A DNA stretch of 64,000 nt, from the NCBI RefSeq assembly GCF_000218685.1, contig NW_006763294.1, forward strand, positions 1,932,126 to 1,996,125, given 5' to 3'. The position numbers were made by a program, and so were the translations under genes. This stretch comes from Serpula lacrymans var. lacrymans S7.9 (Eukaryota; Basidiomycota; Agaricomycetes; Boletales; Serpulaceae). Below the pieces are notes generated by a model that saw only the letters and a program-made list of their open reading frames with translations, did not search any database and was not told the origin of the DNA. Positions 59,126-64,000 of the stretch are shown here, in pieces (position 1 is the stretch's first letter; every line of letters starts with the position of its first letter).

Positions 59126-59467
59126 TGTCACGATCGTACCCACATGACTCATCTTTTTTATCTAATCGCGAGATAGAGACTATTATCTCACCTAATCTAA
59201 TCTCTCTTTGATCTTATCTTATCTAGTAATCACGTGACACATTAGTAATACTCATTACCAATCAGCCTCACGCATTACACATGTTACTTACCAATACGCT
59301 ACGTCATACCTCACCGTGGCCTCATGCCTTCTTCTATATAACTAGCACGATATCCATGTACATACCCCAGTTGTAGATTTACTTTTATACTTGCTTGTCA
59401 GACACTTGTTGTGCGATTTAAGTCCTACGCTGCTCGGGTTACCGGCATAACAGCTAGGGTCTTTACA
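59126..59467 (+). repeat. 5' LTR of element B
   Basis: 342 bases, TGTCACGATCGTACCC to GGGTCTTTACA. A TATA-like TATATAAC is at 59335-59342. The internal start TAATCTACAACTTTGAACGA is similar to element A's CAATCAACAACTATAACAAG, a likely primer-binding region. I could not name the primer. Confidence 0.8.
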
Positions 59468-59496
59468 TAATCTACAACTTTGAACGACACCTGTTG

Positions 59497-59757
59497 ATGA
59501 GCAAAAGCACAGCTATCTTAATCATCACCCTATTCCCTCTCATCGCAATCATACTCTTTGGCATTGCCAAACTCTACGTCTATATCACTAAACCAACCAT
59601 CATCACACCTATCACCCGACCATCTACCATTGTTTCATTTTTTCCTGCCAATGTCTCACCCACAGAGTCGTTTGTCGATATCCCCCTCACTCCCCCTTCC
59701 AACCCTTTAGCTAGAACCCTTGACGGCGTGGAGCCCGATAGGTATTACTTAGTTTAG
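59497..59757 (+). CDS. Small membrane-protein ORF between LTR and gag, element B
   Basis: 86 residues from ATG 59497. MSKSTAILIITLFPLIAIIL then FGIAKLYVYI form one membrane segment. The tail carries RPSTIVSFFPANVSPTES, nearly the same as in element A although the membrane segments differ, and ends DRYYLV. The start is 29 bases inside the LTR border. The stop is 20 bases before the conserved hairpin. Conservation of the tail but not the DNA repeat argues that the frame is real. Function unknown. Confidence 0.65.
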   Translation: MSKSTAILIITLFPLIAIILFGIAKLYVYITKPTIITPITRPSTIVSFFPANVSPTESFVDIPLTPPSNPLARTLDGVEPDRYYLV

Positions 59758-59777
59758 AAGAGCTTCTTTACCCTTCT

Positions 59778-59807
59778 GACCAGGCCGCTCACTTGAGTCG
59801 GCCAGTT
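59778..59807 (+). other. Conserved leader hairpin, element B
   Basis: Same 30 base fold on plus: GAC/GTT, GGC/GCC, apical GCTC/GAGT with loop ACTT. Preceded by TTCT and followed by GGAAAAG. The apical stem differs from A, D and F at both sides. Confidence 0.75.
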
Positions 59808-60165
59808 GGAAAAGACCTGCACGCGGTTATTCGCTGGGTATCACTGAGACAACCGTCTGGACCTCAGTTACTATACTTTAGAACACCGATATATCAAGAT
59901 AGAATTAGTTACGTACATAGTCAGTGCGGGACAGAAGAGGAACCGCTTGACTAAAGAAGGAAACAGATAGACCGGTTGATCTTACATTAGAAAGTGTTGA
60001 TCCGACTTATCATCGGGAAACTCTTTTGTATGCAACCTGGGAAATTCGAAGAGTGGCTAGCAGAAGAACACTTTCACTCCGAGAACAGATTAGCTTGGGA
60101 AATTTACTTCACATTCCCAGAAATAGAACCAATCAGAACTCGATACCACACCCCCTACCCAGACC

Positions 60166-61356
60166 ATGACGACAGAAGCGTACGGAGAATGGCAAGGTCC
60201 GCGCGAAGAGCCGGACACACCAGAGATAGGAATGGGAGAATTGTCAGGTGCACTCCCACCCTTGGAACCACAAGCACCAACATCGAGGGAAGCTGGACTG
60301 GAACAGTACGTTCGGACCAGAATAGAACAGGAGCAGAGACGGCTCCACGACCTCTACGAAACACAACTGAAAGAGGCGAAAGAAGAAGTAGAAGAATTGC
60401 TAGCCAAGCTGAGGTTAGCTACGTCGAATTCTTCTACGTCCGCTCCCGCCGCATCCACACCCACACCACCCAGTACGCAGCCGAGACGCGTAGACAGAAC
60501 GAGAACGGCACTCCAGAAGCCTGAGAACTTCGATGGAGACCGAAAGAAGTACAAGGCTTTCCGCGAGGCCTTAATGCTAAACTACGAGGATGATGAGGAG
60601 TATTTCGCGGATGACAAGAGAAAGATCGCCTATGTGCTTTCTTTCATGACAGGAGGAGCAGCGGCTGCCTTCAGAACGGAGTGGATGGAGACAAAGATAG
60701 AAAAGAGGATGCAAGGAGAAAACCTCAAATCCACTTATGAAAGTTTTGAGTGGTTCGCCCACAAAATGGAGACTCGGTTCAAGAATGTTCACGAGCAACT
60801 CGCCGCCCGCAGTGACATTATGATCTTGCGCCAAGGGAAAAACACGGCAGAAAAGCACTTCGAACATTTCGAAGAACTGAGGAGAGAGGCTAACTACCTC
60901 CAAGCAGCCAATGAGGACTTCCTCATTTCGCTCTTACGTAGAAACATGAATGAACCCCTGGTCAATCAGGTGATATACGGCGGCCGAGAGCCAGCCAACT
61001 ACGAAGAGTGGAAAAAGGAGTTGATCCGCATTGACTACTTGTGGTGCCACAGAGAGGCAGAGAAGGAGAGCTTCAGAAGCACAGAGAAAAAGAAGCAAGA
61101 CGGAGGAGGAAAGACCGAACCAAAGGTCGAAAGAAAGAAGGACGGTAGCGGGTACCTTTATACCCAAGCCGGTGACCCAATGAAGGTCGATAAAGCGGAG
61201 TACCGACAGAAAGGGCTCTGCTACCGGTGCGGAGAAAAAGGACACTGATCCTTTGAATGCAAAAAAGAAGCACACGCAAAACCCCAATTCAATGTTAGGG
61301 AGTTCTTGCAAAACATGAGTGCAGAAGAAAGAGCAAAGATCCTTCAGGGTTTTTGA
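60166..61356 (+). pseudogene. Element B gag, one nonsense codon in the zinc knuckle
   Basis: ATG 60166 gives MTTEAYGEWQGPREEPDTPE and a coiled-coil-like stretch (EQRRLHDLYETQLKEAKEEV). The capsid-like body follows: RTRTALQKPENFDGDRKKYK, IAYVLSFMTGGAAAAFRTEW, NEDFLISLLRRNMNEPLVNQ. The knuckle reads GLCYRCGEKGH, then TGA at 61246-61248, then SFEC, so a C-to-T change from CGA explains the break. The frame runs on to TGA at 61354-61356, where the shift site lies. It is otherwise complete. Confidence 0.88.
61347..61353 (+). other. Programmed -1 frameshift site GGGTTTT at the gag/pol border
   Basis: In gag phase the heptamer reads G-GGT-TTT and is followed at once by TGA, the X-XXY-YYZ layout of -1 slippery sites. 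Pol is open in the -1 frame from this point (TTG AAG AGG). The same heptamer is at 48546-48552 in element A. Confidence 0.75.
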
Positions 61357-63983
61357 AGAGGCCAGCGGTAACACATCAACCGGCTGTGCCTAAAGACAAT
61401 AGTTTCTACAATAGTTTCTCTTCTTTATCGATCGAAGACTCCTGTTCGCCGTCTACTATAAATTATAACGATCATGAAAATGAAATCGCATTAGCCAAAG
61501 ACGCAGCAGATCTGAGATCAAAAGAAAAAGAAACTAAAAAAGATGTGAACCTGAATAGGGAACGGGTTAGAAAGATCCCAGATGAAAAGATTACGGCGCA
61601 CTCAAAAGAGAAAAGCGCAGTAACTAAAAAAGAATTTGTGAAGGAAGTGACTCAATCGGGCAGCACTTCATTGGAAACAACAGAACCACAGAAAGCAGTG
61701 ACTCAATTGGGAAGCACTGATGTAACTGATGGTTTGACCAGTTCCAAAGAGGTCAGGAACACCTCTAATAAAAACCTAGACCACAAAGAAAGAAAGAAAC
61801 TGACAGTGGCATGGACACCACTTTGGGTTGCTGAAAGATTACGAGACCAAAAGGAAGACAGATCCATTGGTATTCTCAACATCTGGACGCACCAAAAGAG
61901 AAGCAAAGAAGTCACAATAGAGACGATACAAGAGTTAAATGCATTGATGCTACACGATGCTGAACTCGCTCTATTAGAGTTACACACCCCAAAGAAATAT
62001 ATTAGGGGAACGCAAGGAAATCAGATGAACATTACTTGCAAACTCACAACTCTTGACACAAACCGATCAACGACGATCGAAGCTCTCTTAGATAGTGGAT
62101 GCACAGGGAGCTGTATAGATTCAATGTTCGTAAAAGAACAAGGTTACGAAACAAAGAAAATACCGAGACCCATTCCAGTTTATAACGCTGATGGCACACT
62201 TAACAAAGATGGTGCTATCAAAGAATTTATAGAATTACGATTGAGCATAGAAGACCACGAAGAGAACATTCACTTTGCCGTAACAAGCTTAGGGAGTGGT
62301 CGCATGTTCCTTGGACATGAGTGGTTAACAAAGCACAATCCTGCTATAGATTGGAAGAAGTCGGAGTTAAACTTTGATAGATGCCCGAAAGAATGCAAAC
62401 GACAGGTTGACTTCCTTGATCCGGAAGAAGACCCTGACACATACTTTTCGGAAGTAGATTGCTCAGATGGGGATCAGCTGATCCAAGTGAATCTAATGAA
62501 CTACGAAGATACTTCTATTGATGATCACTACTACCATATTAGGGCACAAGGCACAACAGCTCAGAAACTTGCCGAAGCTGCTGGTAAAGATCAGAAAGAA
62601 GGAGGATTCGAGAAGATAGTTCCAAAACACCTCCACGATTACAAAGACGTATTCGATAAGGAGTCATTTGATGCACTGCCAGAGAGACGCCAATGGGATC
62701 ACGCCATAGAACTCATCCCAGGCAACCATACTCTGGACTGCAAATGTTATCCACTGGCTTTAGGAGAACAAGAACAATTAGATGCATTCATAAACGAAAA
62801 TCTCGAATCAGGAAGAATCAGACCTTCCAAATCTCAATTTGCATCCCCATTCTTCTTCATAAAAAAGAAAGATGGAAAACTTAGACCCGTCCAAGACTAT
62901 CGGAGATTAAACGATATCACCATCAAAAATAGATATCCGCTACCCTTGATAAATGAACTTGTAGACAAGCTCAGGGGCACGAAATACTTTACGAAGTTAG
63001 ACATCAGATGGGGATACAACAACATCCGAATCAAAGACGGAGACGAACACAAAGCAGCCTTCAGAACGAATAGGGGGCTCTTTGAACCATTAGTGATGTT
63101 CTTTGGACTCACGAACTCACCAGCGACATTTCAAACCATGATGAATGCGCTATTCAAAGATTTGATTGATGACGGAAAAGTCGTAATATACCTCGACGAC
63201 ATCATGATTTTCACAAAAACAATTGAAGAACACCGCGCAATGACGCGCAGAGTGTTAGATATCTTAAGGAAGAACAATCTTTACTTAAAACCAGAAAAAT
63301 GCGATTTCGAAGAGACCTCAACAGAGTACTTAGGTCTTATCATTTCAGAAAATGAAATCCGCATGGACCCGGTAAAAGTAAAAGGAATCATGGAATGGCC
63401 AGAATGCAAATCAAAGAAGGAAGTACAAGCATTCTTAGGTTTCGTGAACTTCTACAGAAGATTCATAGAAGGCTTTGGGTTGATCGCCAAGCCATTAACG
63501 AAATTGACCGGGAAAGTAGAGTTTGTGTGGGGACAGGAACAGATCGACACTTTTAACGGATTAAAAACCCGTGTCGGATCAACTCCCGTACTCGCCTTAC
63601 CAACTGATGACGGCCAATTTAAGATAGAAGCTGATAGCAGCGATTATGCTATGGGGGCAGTTCTTTCACAAATGCAAGACGGGAAATGGAAACCGATTGC
63701 ATATCTCTCAAAAGCGTTAAACCCTACAGAACGCAATTATGAGATTTACGATAAAGAACTTCTCGCTATAATGACTGCGTTAGAAGAATGGAGGCATTAT
63801 CTCGTTGATGCTAAAGAGGTGTTTGAGATCTGGACAGACCACCAGAATCTTCTCTACTACAAACAACCTCAAAAGCTCAACAGAAGACAAGCTAGATGGG
63901 TCATGGAATTGAGCAATTACCACTTTACGCTCCATCATATTCCAGGTACCAAACACATCAAAGCAGACCTTCTCTCGAGATGA
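61353..63983 (+). CDS. Element B pol: protease, reverse transcriptase, RNase H (partial)
   Basis: The -1 frame has no ATG start and would be made by frameshift. A charged spacer leads to the protease (ALLDSGCTGSCIDSMFVKEQ, near 62090). Reverse transcriptase shows FFFIKKKDGKLRPVQDYRRL, the FTKLDIRWGYNNI box and VVIYLDDIMIFTK (YLDD near 63190). RNase H shows the acidic residues in IEADSSDYAMGAVLSQ, YDKELLAIMTALEEW and IWTDHQNLLYYK. It stops at TGA 63981-63983 after LLSR, where element A has LLSRQSDHNKG, so this is a nonsense mutation and not the true end. Integrase lies beyond the window. Confidence 0.88.
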   Translation: MKRPAVTHQPAVPKDNSFYNSFSSLSIEDSCSPSTINYNDHENEIALAKDAADLRSKEKETKKDVNLNRERVRKIPDEKITAHSKEKSAVTKKEFVKEVTQSGSTSLETTEPQKAVTQLGSTDVTDGLTSSKEVRNTSNKNLDHKERKKLTVAWTPLWVAERLRDQKEDRSIGILNIWTHQKRSKEVTIETIQELNALMLHDAELALLELHTPKKYIRGTQGNQMNITCKLTTLDTNRSTTIEALLDSGCTGSCIDSMFVKEQGYETKKIPRPIPVYNADGTLNKDGAIKEFIELRLSIEDHEENIHFAVTSLGSGRMFLGHEWLTKHNPAIDWKKSELNFDRCPKECKRQVDFLDPEEDPDTYFSEVDCSDGDQLIQVNLMNYEDTSIDDHYYHIRAQGTTAQKLAEAAGKDQKEGGFEKIVPKHLHDYKDVFDKESFDALPERRQWDHAIELIPGNHTLDCKCYPLALGEQEQLDAFINENLESGRIRPSKSQFASPFFFIKKKDGKLRPVQDYRRLNDITIKNRYPLPLINELVDKLRGTKYFTKLDIRWGYNNIRIKDGDEHKAAFRTNRGLFEPLVMFFGLTNSPATFQTMMNALFKDLIDDGKVVIYLDDIMIFTKTIEEHRAMTRRVLDILRKNNLYLKPEKCDFEETSTEYLGLIISENEIRMDPVKVKGIMEWPECKSKKEVQAFLGFVNFYRRFIEGFGLIAKPLTKLTGKVEFVWGQEQIDTFNGLKTRVGSTPVLALPTDDGQFKIEADSSDYAMGAVLSQMQDGKWKPIAYLSKALNPTERNYEIYDKELLAIMTALEEWRHYLVDAKEVFEIWTDHQNLLYYKQPQKLNRRQARWVMELSNYHFTLHHIPGTKHIKADLLSR

Positions 63984-64000
63984 GCAGATCATGAAAGGGG

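Larger units (their letters stand above)
59126..64000 (+). mobile_element. Ty3/gypsy retrotransposon B, nearly intact, cut by the window edge
   Basis: Order: 5' LTR 59126-59467, small membrane ORF, conserved hairpin, gag, GGGTTTT shift site, pol through RNase H. The integrase, chromodomain and 3' LTR lie beyond the window. It is the same lineage as element A but diverged at DNA level. Only two stops interrupt it (in the gag zinc knuckle and after RNase H), both TGA where CGA or CAA is expected. Confidence 0.9.

Noticed and set aside
59994..60524. 176-codon Arg-rich frame overlapping gag of element B
   Set aside because: From 60166 on it is an out-of-phase reading of gag; no counterpart in element A was found.

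Overview
The window is nuclear DNA of a filamentous mushroom-forming fungus (Agaricomycetes, Basidiomycota). Nearly every gene is cut by several 45-75 base GT-AG introns. The gene set includes a CBM1 secreted protein, a chromodomain Ty3/gypsy element, an alpha-kinase, a microbial-type O-methyltransferase and a 7-TM family typical of these fungi. Gene models below were built by hand-joining exons in frame; single splice sites may be off by a few bases.

Bases 1-17,000 are ordinary gene space: the 3' end of a proteasome beta subunit, an F-box-like gene, MRE11, then a GDP-fucose block. That block holds the GDP-fucose transporter, GDP-L-fucose synthase and GDP-mannose 4,6-dehydratase, with FAD synthase between the first two. 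A tRNA-Arg(CCU) and an O-methyltransferase follow.

Bases 17,040-24,937 are one complete DNA transposon, with ~320 base terminal inverted repeats (TIRs) and a TAGT target duplication. It carries three apparently intact genes: a DDE integrase-like transposase, a zinc-finger/alpha-kinase protein and a viroplasmin/RNase H1-N-like protein. A 459 base MITE sits inside its right TIR. The transposon ends 75 bases before a thioesterase gene.

Bases 25,000-42,400 are gene space again: thioesterase, local duplications, a probably broken Vps62-like gene, RNA polymerase III subunit RPC34, a promethin-like lipid-droplet protein, a CBM1 protein, a cytochrome P450, Argonaute and a 7-TM protein.

Bases 42,440-64,000 are a retrotransposon graveyard with no host gene that I can recognise. 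It holds a decayed chromodomain Ty3/gypsy element (A, minus strand), a related and nearly intact one running off the right edge (B, plus strand), fragments of two more (D and F), solo LTRs with clear 5 base target duplications (some nested), a second decayed alpha-kinase and a MITE-like repeat. The retroelement leaders share a 30 base hairpin with compensating base changes. Elements A and B also share a small membrane-protein ORF placed before gag, and a GGGTTTT slippery site at the gag/pol junction.
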